Notes under the pieces: model-generated
The model's database searches: none
Told to the model about the DNA's origin: nothing
The model's input: only the letters and a program-made list of their open reading frames with translations
Translations under genes and position numbers: made by a program
Origin: Bacillota bacterium
GTDB lineage: Bacteria > Bacillota > UBA4882 > UBA8346
DNA: 14,139 nt
Direction of reading: 5' to 3'
NCBI GenBank assembly: GCA_023436305.1
Contig: JAEZJQ010000115.1
Location: forward strand, 1-14,139
In this document: piece after piece, positions 1 to 7,186 of the stretch
Layout of the letters: each line of letters starts with the position of its first letter
Numbering within the stretch: the first letter of the stretch is position 1

Positions 1-249
1 GATGAGAAAACCCCGTTTCAAGCTTATTTTGGAAGTCAGCTCTGTGGAGCTATTTCATATCATGAAACACGGAAAGGAGCATAACTTATTTTTCTGAATC
101 CGTGTCTTGACAACGGGGGGCATTACAAACGGGGCGATGGCAAAACAGACCTTAATACATTGCATGACTATTGGTCAAGAGCCTATGCTGAACCGAAAAT
201 GTGGGATTGGCTATTGGCGAAAAAAGGATTATGGGGACACCCCAATTAA
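1..249 (+). pseudogene. Remnant of an esterase / PHB-depolymerase-like C-terminus (partial, in-frame stop)
   Basis: Frame 1 is open from the window edge to a TAA at 82-84. It then stays open to a TAA at 247-249. The second part contains the pattern LHDYWSRAYAEPKMWDWLL (160-216), which resembles the C-terminal GH(D)SW..AY..P.LY.WLL motif carrying the catalytic histidine of PHB-depolymerase-like esterases. No start codon with a ribosome binding site is seen for the second part, and the TAA interrupts the frame, so this looks like the decayed 3' end of a gene entering from the left. The assignment rests on one short motif; the first 27 codons show nothing I recognise. A frameshift upstream is an alternative to the nonsense codon. 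Confidence 0.35.
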
Positions 250-289
250 AAAGGGCTGTCCCACCTCGGGTCAGTCCCTTTTTAATTGG
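242..289. terminator. Bidirectional hairpin terminator
   Basis: The arms 242-258 and 272-289 are complementary over 17 bp with one bulged base (CCAATTAAAAAGGGCTG against CAGTCCCTTTTTAATTGG). The GC core is followed by five T on the plus strand, and the same holds on the minus strand because the left arm carries five A. It could end transcription of the esterase remnant from the left and of the minus-strand chorismate lyase-like unit from the right. Confidence 0.6.
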
Positions 290-515
290 TTAAATCATGA
301 TTTCATCATCGATAACTTTTATGGCTTAAAGCCCAAAAAAAAGCCGAAGAATTTTTCATATTCACTTGTTTTGGCCTGTTAATAATGAATAACACCGATC
401 TTTTAGTTTACTTTTGCAACGTTCAATTGCTTTGCTTACATAGGGATCTTTTTTATTTTTTTTGAGTATAACAGAACATTTTGAAGAATTATTTTGATTC
501 GAGATCATTTTATGA
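290..515. other. AT-rich intergenic stretch
   Basis: Between the terminator and the minus-strand reading frame ending at 516, the sequence is AT-rich. I see no convincing coding frame, RNA gene or repeat here. Short T runs (about 449-461) are present but have no clear stem in front of them. Confidence 0.4.
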
Positions 516-638
516 TCACTCCCCGCTTTCATTTATTACAAGAACGGAGAACCATTCCACCGGTACAATTGGATAAAAACAGGCGCTTCCAATATATGAC
601 TCCCGTAGCTTATTTGAAATCAGTATTCCTCCCATCAT
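516..638 (-). CDS. Possible 40-aa hypothetical ORF downstream of the chorismate lyase-like gene
   Basis: A minus-strand frame is open from inside the end of the chorismate lyase-like gene (about 690) to a TGA at 516-518. The first ATG pair is at 638-633, giving about 40 residues that are hydrophobic in the middle (FYPIVPVEWFSVLVI). There is no good ribosome binding site before the ATG. It may be a small cotranscribed gene, a frameshifted tail of something else, or chance. I do not recognise it. Confidence 0.2.
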   Translation of the reverse strand: MMGGILISNKLRESYIGSACFYPIVPVEWFSVLVINESGE

Positions 639-664
639 AAAGATATCTTCGATTGAATCTTCAT

Positions 665-1258
665 TTAAGTCTTTGATTTCAGTTCTTCGGATTCAAGTGA
701 AGGAAAATCCAAAAAATATCTCAGTAGCTTCTCCAAATGGAAAATTTCACAGATATTAAAACAACATCTTCGATCCCCGATGACAAGATATTTTTTAACC
801 GGCAATTCTCCTGAAGATAAATGAACGGGAGTAAACAGAGGTTGTAATTCATCAAGTTTCATTTGAGCGCATTCAAGAAACTGCCTCCGGTATTCCAAAG
901 CGGCAATCAATAAACCCAAAGGAATCTGCCCTTGATAAATTTTTTCCCGGAGTTCCGCTGATAAGGAATTGATGTCGGCAAAAACGGCATTATCCGACAA
1001 ACAATCCCCTTGATATTTCAATGATGAAACCCTGTGAAGAAAAGGACCCTCTCCGGAGAAATAGGATTGAATTTCACCAGGTAACTCATTATATTGGATA
1101 ATTTCCTGATGTTTTATATTGATAGTTATCGTACCTCCGACAAGAGCTGCAATCGTCCGGGTCGTCGAGCCATCCATTTGTAAAAGAAGATTTGTTAATC
1201 GATCTTTTAAAAATGGCACGAAATCGATTACCTTATGATTAAATATCTGATTATTCAT
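665..1258 (-). CDS. Chorismate lyase-like protein (UbiC/DUF98, Rv2949c type), probable 4-hydroxybenzoate synthase
   Basis: Predicted to remove pyruvate from chorismate to give 4-hydroxybenzoate in the cytoplasm. The 197-residue protein shows the family layout: DGSTTR near residues 29-34, an LHRV segment with Arg76, an IPLGLLI loop around 112-118, and a C-terminal KYLVIGDRRCCFNICEIF stretch whose Glu171 I read as the counterpart of the conserved catalytic-pocket Glu of UbiC (Glu155 in E. coli). Length agrees with the family (about 170-200 aa). I chose the ATG at 1258 because AAGGGGG (1267-1273) lies 8 nt upstream; an in-frame ATG at 1282 has no comparable site. It lies on the same strand as the adenylating enzyme and DHQS-II-like pair but is separated from them by 468 bp holding a palindromic element. 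In this cluster 4-hydroxybenzoate is a plausible second aryl building block. The family call is by motif only. Confidence 0.62.
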   Translation of the reverse strand: MNNQIFNHKVIDFVPFLKDRLTNLLLQMDGSTTRTIAALVGGTITINIKHQEIIQYNELPGEIQSYFSGEGPFLHRVSSLKYQGDCLSDNAVFADINSLSAELREKIYQGQIPLGLLIAALEYRRQFLECAQMKLDELQPLFTPVHLSSGELPVKKYLVIGDRRCCFNICEIFHLEKLLRYFLDFPSLESEELKSKT

Positions 1259-1368
1259 CAGATCAACCCCCTTACCACACATTTAAAATCTTCATACTAA
1301 CTGCCCATGCCTGTAGGGCGCAACCAGGAATGAAAATATGTAAAGCAAGCGCGTTTTTTCGGGTTATT

Positions 1369-1539
1369 AACTCACTCGGCGGGTTCTCCGAACCCGAGCT
1401 CTCTCTTTTGCGAAAGAGAGAGTAACCACAATGCTTTTTAGACTAAGGGCTTTACAATCTCATGCCTGACAAGGCCTTTCCCCTCTATTTCGCAAAAGAG
1501 AGTGCGCCTTCAAAGAAGGCGAAAACAAAAGGGTGAGTT
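1369..1539. repeat. MITE-like palindromic element in the gap between the DHQS-II-like and chorismate lyase-like genes
   Basis: About 171 bp bounded by AACTCACTC (1369-1377) and GGGTGAGTT (1531-1539), which are inverted copies with one mismatch. Just inside, the segment near 1401-1420 (core CTCTTTTGCGAAAGAGAG) recurs inverted near 1491-1510 (CTCTATTTCGCAAAAGAGAG). Smaller hairpins lie within: GGGTTC/GAACCC (1381-1395), a perfect 10-bp stem with TGCG loop (1399-1422) and CGCCTT/AAGGCG (1507-1523). No coding capacity and no clear target-site duplication are seen, so mobility is inferred only from the nested inverted symmetry. The rest of the 1259-1726 gap contains no gene I can support. Confidence 0.45.
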
Positions 1540-1560
1540 CAAATTCTTTATTTTCGTGTT

Positions 1561-1586
1561 AAATGGGGAATTCAAATTCCCCATTT
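1561..1586. terminator. Perfect 12-bp hairpin, possible weak terminator
   Basis: AAATGGGGAATT (1561-1572) pairs perfectly with AATTCCCCATTT (1575-1586) across a 2-base CA loop. It lies about 140 bp past the end of the minus-strand DHQS-II-like gene and could end or attenuate that transcript before the chorismate lyase-like gene. The T tract after the stem is short on both strands, and the tiny loop would need some end pairs to open, so efficiency is uncertain. Confidence 0.35.
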
Positions 1587-1726
1587 TCATTGCATATTAT
1601 TGATAAGTCCGATGGTAATTTTAGTGTTCTATTTACGTAATTAAAATGTCTTGCCATCAAAGGCGACGTTACCATATTTACAATGTGGTCTTATTTGGGA
1701 GTGCTCCCGGATTGATTCATACTTTC

Positions 1727-2842
1727 TCAATTCTCAATAATGGTTTCATCGATTTTAATTCCCATATGCCGCCCGGGCTCACATACATAAGCCAATAGCT
1801 GGTCACCGGGGCGAATCAATGTTGAATTCATTGGTTGTCCATCCACTCCCATTAATCTGATTTGCCAATCATCTTGAACTACAACATTCAAATCCTTCCC
1901 TAAGGCTTCCCCCTGGATAACCAATAATGGTCTTACTTCAAGTTTTACCCGTCCGACGCTAAGTTCCCGGGCCTCACCCCGGCAGTTAACACAGAGAACC
2001 TTTCTACCCACTTTTAAATCGGAAATATATTCTGCAGTGTCATCCGGCATCCAAACATAAGCATGAATTGCTCCAGCATTAACCCGGAACGGACGGAAAT
2101 TCATGTACGATAAATAATGGGTTTCAGAGCAAACTAAAATCCCTCCAGCGGATGTTGAACCGATAAGCATACCCTCTTCCGCCGTCATGAAACCGGTAGT
2201 ATCGATACAAGCCCGCATACCCATGCCGATATGATGAGTTTCTTTAACAATCAACGGGCATAATTGGATTTTTCGGCAACCGGCCCGTGACAAATAACCG
2301 CCAAGTAGTTGAATCTCTTTGGGGTCCGTTCCGGAGAATAATACGCCGTCACTGCCTTCTTCCATGACACCAAAAGCGACTTCCATATCTGAAACATTGT
2401 TTACCCGTCTTAAAAGAATGGTTCTCTGTTTCTGAAGCCGGGCAATAAACAACTCCAGAGGAATATTCGTCGGCAAGTCAAAATCGACAATGGCATAATC
2501 ATAGTTGGTCGCATCCCGGCACGCCTTTTCCAGCATTTCATTGTTATTGATAAAAAAATAGGCGCACGTCTTTACGACGGCATTTTTAGCCTTGCCCAGC
2601 AAAAATAAATCGCCGGAAAACACCGTTTCATTCGGTTGCAAATCCGCTAAGTCGGATTCTTGGTTAATCTCAGTTATTAACTCGGTTTTATTCGGGAAAT
2701 GGCCCGATTGCCGTTGTTCTAGGGAAACCAGGACTTTATTAATGGGAGAATTGTTTACTAGACTCCATAGACTTTGATCGGAGAGGGGAATTAACCGCCC
2801 GTCGAACCAAATTTCCCTTTGTCTGTCTTCGGTCAATTTCAT
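1727..2842 (-). CDS. Class II 3-dehydroquinate synthase-like enzyme (GriH-type 3,4-AHBA synthase candidate), copy 1
   Basis: A 371-residue member of the DHQS-II family (archaeal AroB' type), which includes GriH of the grixazone pathway. GriH turns the aldolase product made from aspartate semialdehyde and DHAP into 3-amino-4-hydroxybenzoate. Family landmarks: EEGSDGVLFSG (161-171), CIDTTG (212-217), EEGMLIGSTSAGG (222-234), RPFRVNAGAIHAY (250-262), VGRVKLEVRPLL (297-308) and GRHMG (357-361). Two segments differ from my recollection of archaeal DHQS: GMGMRACIDT instead of GMGDRVCVDT, and VQDDWQIRL instead of (L)QNAETIRL. The start is the ATG at 2842, overlapping the upstream adenylating-enzyme stop by ATGA, so the two are translationally coupled. 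AAAGGAG lies only 2 nt before this ATG. A close paralogue sits at 8469-9575. Base composition is more AT-rich than that copy. A housekeeping shikimate role is unlikely in this setting. Confidence 0.75.
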   Translation of the reverse strand: MKLTEDRQREIWFDGRLIPLSDQSLWSLVNNSPINKVLVSLEQRQSGHFPNKTELITEINQESDLADLQPNETVFSGDLFLLGKAKNAVVKTCAYFFINNNEMLEKACRDATNYDYAIVDFDLPTNIPLELFIARLQKQRTILLRRVNNVSDMEVAFGVMEEGSDGVLFSGTDPKEIQLLGGYLSRAGCRKIQLCPLIVKETHHIGMGMRACIDTTGFMTAEEGMLIGSTSAGGILVCSETHYLSYMNFRPFRVNAGAIHAYVWMPDDTAEYISDLKVGRKVLCVNCRGEARELSVGRVKLEVRPLLVIQGEALGKDLNVVVQDDWQIRLMGVDGQPMNSTLIRPGDQLLAYVCEPGRHMGIKIDETIIEN

Positions 2843-4104
2843 ATCTCCTTTCGTAATACCGCCTTAATTATTCCTTTTTGCTCTATTTCTTGAGCCTTAT
2901 AAATATATTGCGGCATACCAACCGTTTCTTCATATAACAACTCGCTCCTATCATAGAGCGTTCCCTTTGGAACAATTTTAAAATATAAATCGAGTTGGTA
3001 CTTGTTTTTTAAATCATCTACCAACTCGGAGGTTATTTCGTCTGTTTCTTTTTCTTGTTCTACCACATATTCCAATCCTTGATCCGCCGGACCTACTACC
3101 CAAAAACGGTGGCAGGGGAGATGGGAAACGATCTCTTCCAGATCCCAGATATCCAAAACCTTGTTTTCAACGGCAATCGTAAATTCTTGACGGCCGTGAA
3201 CCTCCAAAACTTGTTGTTTACCGCACTGGCATTGAACATTGACCAGCTTTGCCCGGTCCCCGGTCAAATATCTGACCATTGGCGTTGCTTTCCGGCAAAG
3301 GGTTGTTACAACCAGATAGCCTAATTCCCCCGGTTCTACATCGGATTGTAAATCATCTCCGAGCAATTCAAAGATAAAATAATCTTCCGCCGGATGAGGT
3401 TGGCCATAGCGGCAATCTATCACCGCCGCACCAATTTCGGTCATTCCATAATGGTCGAATATGGGAATTCTCCATATATCTTGCAACATTTGACGGCGTG
3501 CTCTGGAAAGAGGTTCTCCGGCGGTACCGATAGCTCGTAAACTCGGAAAGTCCCGGTTGGGTTTGAACCCTAACATTTCTGCGGCCTCGGCAATGAGAAG
3601 CGCTTGGAGCGGTAAACAACAAAGAACTGTTACTCTTAATTCGCGCAGCAATCGAACAACTTTGGGAAACGGGCTGTCCGTAGAACGCGATCCAACCGGC
3701 ACAATGCACGATTGTTTCGATTTAGCCGCCTCATGAACAATGTGAGCGGCAGCTGAAATTGCATACGGAAACCTAATCAACACTACATCATCAGGTTTAA
3801 AATCCACACCCCACTTCTCCAGTTCCCGGGCATGATCAAGGTGATCGCCTTTGGTTAACCAGACTGATACCGGGACTCCGGTTGTCCCAAACGACTCGTG
3901 ATATTGGAAAAGTTCCTCCTCGGGTACCGCGATGAGACCAAAAGGGGATTCTCTCCGTAGATCCTCCTTGGTGGTCAGTGGAATGGACTTTAATTCTTGT
4001 AAGGAGGATAACGGGTGTTCCGGAATCCGATTTTTATAAAAGGGGGCTTTTTTACAATGCTCCAATATTTGATTTAATTGTTTAAGTTTTTCTTGTGGAT
4101 TCAT
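2839..4104 (-). CDS. PaaK-like adenylate-forming enzyme, copy 1 (atypical C-terminal domain)
   Basis: ANL-superfamily enzyme of the phenylacetate-CoA ligase type, 421 aa, expected to activate an aryl carboxylic acid as acyl-AMP and pass it to CoA, an amine or another acceptor. Visible motifs: phosphate-loop SFGTTG (71-76), DHYGMTE (217-223), RYLTGD (278-283) and the PaaK-typical CxCG (CQCG, 292-295). The hinge motif that is normally GRxxD reads GRQEF (304-308). The C-terminus lacks the usual P-R/S-x-GK lysine segment; at the corresponding place it has TVGMPQYIYKAQ (394-405). ATG at 4104 is preceded by GGAGGAG. It is the first gene of the left arm and overlaps the DHQS-II-like gene by 4 nt. 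It aligns nearly gap-free with the enzyme at 7187-8443. Substrate (3,4-AHBA, 4-hydroxybenzoate or other) cannot be read from sequence. Confidence 0.75.
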   Translation of the reverse strand: MNPQEKLKQLNQILEHCKKAPFYKNRIPEHPLSSLQELKSIPLTTKEDLRRESPFGLIAVPEEELFQYHESFGTTGVPVSVWLTKGDHLDHARELEKWGVDFKPDDVVLIRFPYAISAAAHIVHEAAKSKQSCIVPVGSRSTDSPFPKVVRLLRELRVTVLCCLPLQALLIAEAAEMLGFKPNRDFPSLRAIGTAGEPLSRARRQMLQDIWRIPIFDHYGMTEIGAAVIDCRYGQPHPAEDYFIFELLGDDLQSDVEPGELGYLVVTTLCRKATPMVRYLTGDRAKLVNVQCQCGKQQVLEVHGRQEFTIAVENKVLDIWDLEEIVSHLPCHRFWVVGPADQGLEYVVEQEKETDEITSELVDDLKNKYQLDLYFKIVPKGTLYDRSELLYEETVGMPQYIYKAQEIEQKGIIKAVLRKEI

Positions 4105-4718
4105 TTAAAATCTCCTCCAGACAAAACATAATAAGAAATTTATAGGTTGCCGGAGAAAACGTCATTTTCTAATAATCATATTTCACCCGTTCTACAAAGT
4201 TACTACAGTCGGATAACCATGAATGAGTGCCTTATCACAATGATTTACCGTAGATAATATTTAATTTGACGTTTGAAATAGTTTATGAAACCGGACTAAA
4301 TTTGGAATCATTTTTATATCATTTTTTATCATGAAAAGGTAATTTCCTGGAATTCCATTTAACCTAAACCCAGAACCAAAGAGTTTTTATCATGGTTCCC
4401 AAAAATATCCTTTTTAGAACAATATCAAAAAAACTATATGGAATGTAATACCGGATCAAAACAAAAAGAGGATTGGCTTGGAAAATTAATCTCTTGGGAG
4501 GATTATCTTGTATTCCATATTCATTAAAAAATGTGACAAAACCTATCGTACAATTATATTTTTCGTTGCGTATATTATATCACTACCCAGCGAAATTATA
4601 TTTTTGCTCCGGCGATTTATCATCAATACTTTAAAGCAGCATTATTAAGATAAATTCAAACGGGAGTTATTATCCCACAACTCACTGTTCATTGGCGGAT
4701 ACGAAAAGGAGGAGCGAA
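4105..4718. promoter_or_regulatory. Divergent promoter region between the two arms
   Basis: A 614-bp AT-rich gap between the divergently oriented left-arm and right-arm leaders; no supportable ORF, tRNA or riboswitch is seen. For the minus strand, TTGTAG followed 17 nt later by TATTAG (reading leftwards from about 4197 to 4169) is a possible sigma-A promoter. A perfect 10-bp palindrome TGGAATTCCA lies at 4348-4357 and could be an operator, though this is speculative. The length of the gap and its position suggest that expression of both arms is controlled here. Confidence 0.5.
4533..4560 (+). promoter_or_regulatory. Candidate sigma-A promoter for the right arm
   Basis: GTGACA (4533-4538) and TATATT (4555-4560) each match the sigma-A hexamers at five of six positions with a 16-bp spacer. 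Transcription would start near 4567, leaving an untranslated leader of about 150 nt before the ATG at 4719. In such AT-rich sequence chance matches are common. Confidence 0.35.
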
Positions 4719-6383
4719 ATGAATTCAAAAAAAACCGCATCGCCAAGGAAACCAAAATCATGCGACAGCTTATCATGGATTGAGTTGTATAAACTGATTG
4801 CCGATCAATATCAAAAAGGAGTTGACGGCGACAAGGATTCCGCCCGGGAAGCACTCCGGTTATTGGAGCAAGCGCGGATACAAGCTCCGGATAATAATTT
4901 GGTTCTGGCCTATTATGGCAGTACCCTTTGCCTTTTGGGGCGGGATCTAACTGATTCCATCGAGCGTTCCGCCAACGTCATCCGGGGTTTGAAGTTCTTG
5001 GATGAAGCGGTGGCCCATGAGCCCGATAACTTTGAAATCCGGGTTATCCGGGGAAATGTCTGCGTGAACCTGCCGGAAATGTATTTTCACCGGAGTGATT
5101 CGGCCATCGAAGATTGTAAATTTGTGATTTCTTGTTACGAAAAATATCCCGATAGTATTCCGGCTGACTTATATTTTCAATTCATGTATAACTTAAGTAT
5201 CGCTTATCAAAACCTCGGGGATGAACCGGCATCCGAATCCATCTTAAAAAAACTTATCCTGGAATCGCAAGATCCCAAATACAAGACTTTGTTGGCTCCG
5301 AAAGAAACGGCCAATGGCTGCCAAAATACGGATAGTTTTTATATGTTATTGCAACCCTTTCCGCTCCTCTTGGAGGAAGGGGCCAGACTTCATCAAGCGG
5401 CTCTCTCCGGAGGAAAAATGGAGGTTAAAAAAGCCGCCGACTTTTTTACGAAAGCCATGGTTTTACATCCGGATAACCCGTTACTGAAAACCTATCATGC
5501 GGACTGTATGTCGTTACAAGGGAGAACCGCCACAAACACCGGAGAAATGTTTGCCAGCGCTATTAAAGCTACGAAAGTGATGGATGCTCTTGTCAACAGC
5601 CAGCCCGATAATATAAAAATACGCTATATCCGGGCCAACCATAGCATGCGCTTACCGGAAGTTTTTTTTGCCCGGACCGCCACCGCCATCACCGATCTGG
5701 AATACATGGCCGCAAAGTTACGTCAAGATCCGGGACTTCTCGGAACGGATCAAACCGAAGAAATCTTGTTTAATCTCGGGATTTGTTACTTCCGTTTAGG
5801 GCTAAACAATGAAGGAGAAGTGGTTTGGCAGAATCTTTATAATGAGTGCAGTGAGCAAACCCGGGAAAAAATTTCAGTTCACCGCCGCAACCGAGTTCCT
5901 CTGGACCTCAATCCAAACTTATCGCTGGCCGCCAACCCGGCGGAATATTTTACCGAAGCCAAACGTTTACATTCCCTGGGAGTATCCGGGAATCAAGGGG
6001 CTGCCAGAAAAGCATTCGATTTATGGGAAAAGGCGTACTCCGCTAATCCTGCCGATCCGGTGGCTCAAGGATTCTATGGCAGCTCTCTGGCGCTCATCGG
6101 GAGGGACTCAAGCGAGACAGGCGCTATGTACGGAAACGCCATCAAAGGATTAAAACATTTAAGCGAAGCCTTGGGCCGCGATCCGGAAAACTGGGAGCTT
6201 CACCTGCTCCGGGGCTATCTGTCCTATTCATTACCGGAAGTCTTTTTCCATACTACCCAGCAAGCCATTGATGACTTTCAATATTTAAAAAACGCTTACG
6301 AACAGAAGAGTAATCTTTTTGCCCGGGAACTTTATGATCAAATATTGATTGACCTCCAAAAAGCCCGGCGGCGAATTGAATGA
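4719..6383 (+). CDS. TPR-like repeat protein with three copies of a novel ~150-residue module
   Basis: A 554-residue, apparently cytoplasmic, helical protein without signal peptide or membrane segments. It consists of three homologous modules at about residues 22-185, 216-375 and 407-552. Each carries the same landmarks: a TPR-like helix pair ending in P-x-(N/D), a Y-G-S-x-L-x-L-x-GRD segment (67-76 and 453-463, degenerate in module 2), PDN-x-x-I-R-x-I-R (102-111, 296-305) and LPE(V/M)(F/Y)F-x-R or -HT (118-125, 312-319, 505-512), followed by A-I-x-D. The protein at 10836-11447 is a single copy of the same module. I chose ATG 4719 because AGGAGG (4707-4712) is 6 nt upstream; a TTG at 4692 lies before that site. 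It leads the right arm. A scaffold or protein-binding role is inferred from the TPR character; no catalytic residues are recognised. Confidence 0.75.
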   Translation: MNSKKTASPRKPKSCDSLSWIELYKLIADQYQKGVDGDKDSAREALRLLEQARIQAPDNNLVLAYYGSTLCLLGRDLTDSIERSANVIRGLKFLDEAVAHEPDNFEIRVIRGNVCVNLPEMYFHRSDSAIEDCKFVISCYEKYPDSIPADLYFQFMYNLSIAYQNLGDEPASESILKKLILESQDPKYKTLLAPKETANGCQNTDSFYMLLQPFPLLLEEGARLHQAALSGGKMEVKKAADFFTKAMVLHPDNPLLKTYHADCMSLQGRTATNTGEMFASAIKATKVMDALVNSQPDNIKIRYIRANHSMRLPEVFFARTATAITDLEYMAAKLRQDPGLLGTDQTEEILFNLGICYFRLGLNNEGEVVWQNLYNECSEQTREKISVHRRNRVPLDLNPNLSLAANPAEYFTEAKRLHSLGVSGNQGAARKAFDLWEKAYSANPADPVAQGFYGSSLALIGRDSSETGAMYGNAIKGLKHLSEALGRDPENWELHLLRGYLSYSLPEVFFHTTQQAIDDFQYLKNAYEQKSNLFARELYDQILIDLQKARRRIE

Positions 6384-6411
6384 GCTCTGGAACGAAAGGA
6401 GGGAATCTCAA

Positions 6412-7161
6412 TTGATTATCGATGCTCATGCTCATATTTCGGAGACAGACTATGGAAACATGGATATCTACCTGGCTCAATTGCAAGAAAGCGGTATTGA
6501 TCAGGGAGTTCTGGTACCGGGTGGAATGCTTGATGTCCGGAAGATGACCGATTATGTCACCGGAAAAGCAAGGCCGGAAAACCTGGAACCCAACAATCAG
6601 TACATTAAGGACTGTTGCCGGAATCAACCGGCGAAATTCGAAGGGTTTATCTGTGTGAATCCCCATGACGGCGCTGCCCTTACCCAATTGGAATTGGGAT
6701 TTAAACAGGGCTTCCGGGGCTTAAAACTTTCCCCCATGACTCATGAATTTAGTTTTGGCAGTAAAACCATCAGTGATTTGGCAGCCTGTTGCGGCGAACA
6801 TGGTTATCCGGTGTACAGTCATGTGGTTTATAGTCCCGGTGCATCCACAACACGCTTTATTATAATGGCCCGGCAGTTTCCAAAGACCAATTTCATTTTA
6901 GGTCATATGGGGTTCGGTCCGGCTGATCGCGAAGGATTGGAGGCGGCGGCTTCTCTCGATAATTTCTATCTGGAAACATCCACCGGAAATTTTCTTCATC
7001 TGAAAGAGAGTATCCAAAAAGCAGGCCCCCGGAAAATCATTTTCGGCTCGGAGTTCCCTTTATCTCATCCACGGGTTGAACTCCAGAAAATACTGTTGTT
7101 AAACCTGCCTGAAAACGAACAAGATTTAATTTTAGGTGAAAATATCCGGGCTCTGCTGTAG
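6412..7161 (+). CDS. Amidohydrolase-superfamily metal enzyme (PF04909 type), candidate benzoxazole cyclase
   Basis: TIM-barrel amidohydrolase of 249 aa. Metal-site residues are readable in order: HxH in IIDAHAH (His6, His8), His137 in SHVVYSPG, His165 in LGHMGFG, and GSEFPLSHP (212-220), where the usual catalytic/metal Asp of GSDxP is Glu214. I chose the TTG at 6412 because AGGAGG (6397-6402) is 9 nt upstream and the frame begins there with the family's IIDAHAH; an upstream in-frame ATG at 6349 lies inside the preceding gene and has no such support. It is 28 nt after the TPR-like gene and 25 nt before an adenylating enzyme, so surely cotranscribed. Relatives in nataxazole biosynthesis (NatAM) cyclise an o-hydroxyanilide or ester to a benzoxazole; here that role is inferred from the neighbouring AHBA-type genes. 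A decarboxylase or hydrolase role is the alternative. Confidence 0.72.
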   Translation: MIIDAHAHISETDYGNMDIYLAQLQESGIDQGVLVPGGMLDVRKMTDYVTGKARPENLEPNNQYIKDCCRNQPAKFEGFICVNPHDGAALTQLELGFKQGFRGLKLSPMTHEFSFGSKTISDLAACCGEHGYPVYSHVVYSPGASTTRFIIMARQFPKTNFILGHMGFGPADREGLEAAASLDNFYLETSTGNFLHLKESIQKAGPRKIIFGSEFPLSHPRVELQKILLLNLPENEQDLILGENIRALL

Positions 7162-7186
7162 TTAGCCCAGGGAGGAGTCAAACGAA

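Noticed and set aside
107..382. 91-aa plus-strand ORF
   Set aside because: It runs through the bidirectional terminator at 242-289 and lacks a ribosome binding site; another frame here carries the esterase-like motif.
1399..1523. CRISPR array or tRNA in the palindrome-rich gap
   Set aside because: The repeats are inverted, not regularly spaced direct repeats, and no cloverleaf can be folded by eye.
1727..2842. DHQS-II-like gene as the cell's shikimate-pathway enzyme
   Set aside because: Two copies with altered motifs sit among ligases and an amidohydrolase; other shikimate genes are absent here. Not fully excluded.
3368..3709. 113-aa minus-strand ORF inside the first adenylating enzyme
   Set aside because: It overlaps in another frame a gene with clear family motifs; composition is Ser/Arg-rich as expected for a shadow frame.
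4262..4300. CATAAACTA on the minus strand as a sigma-K promoter for the left arm
   Set aside because: The -10 pattern fits, but no AC-type -35 lies 16-17 nt upstream, and it is nearly 190 nt from the gene.
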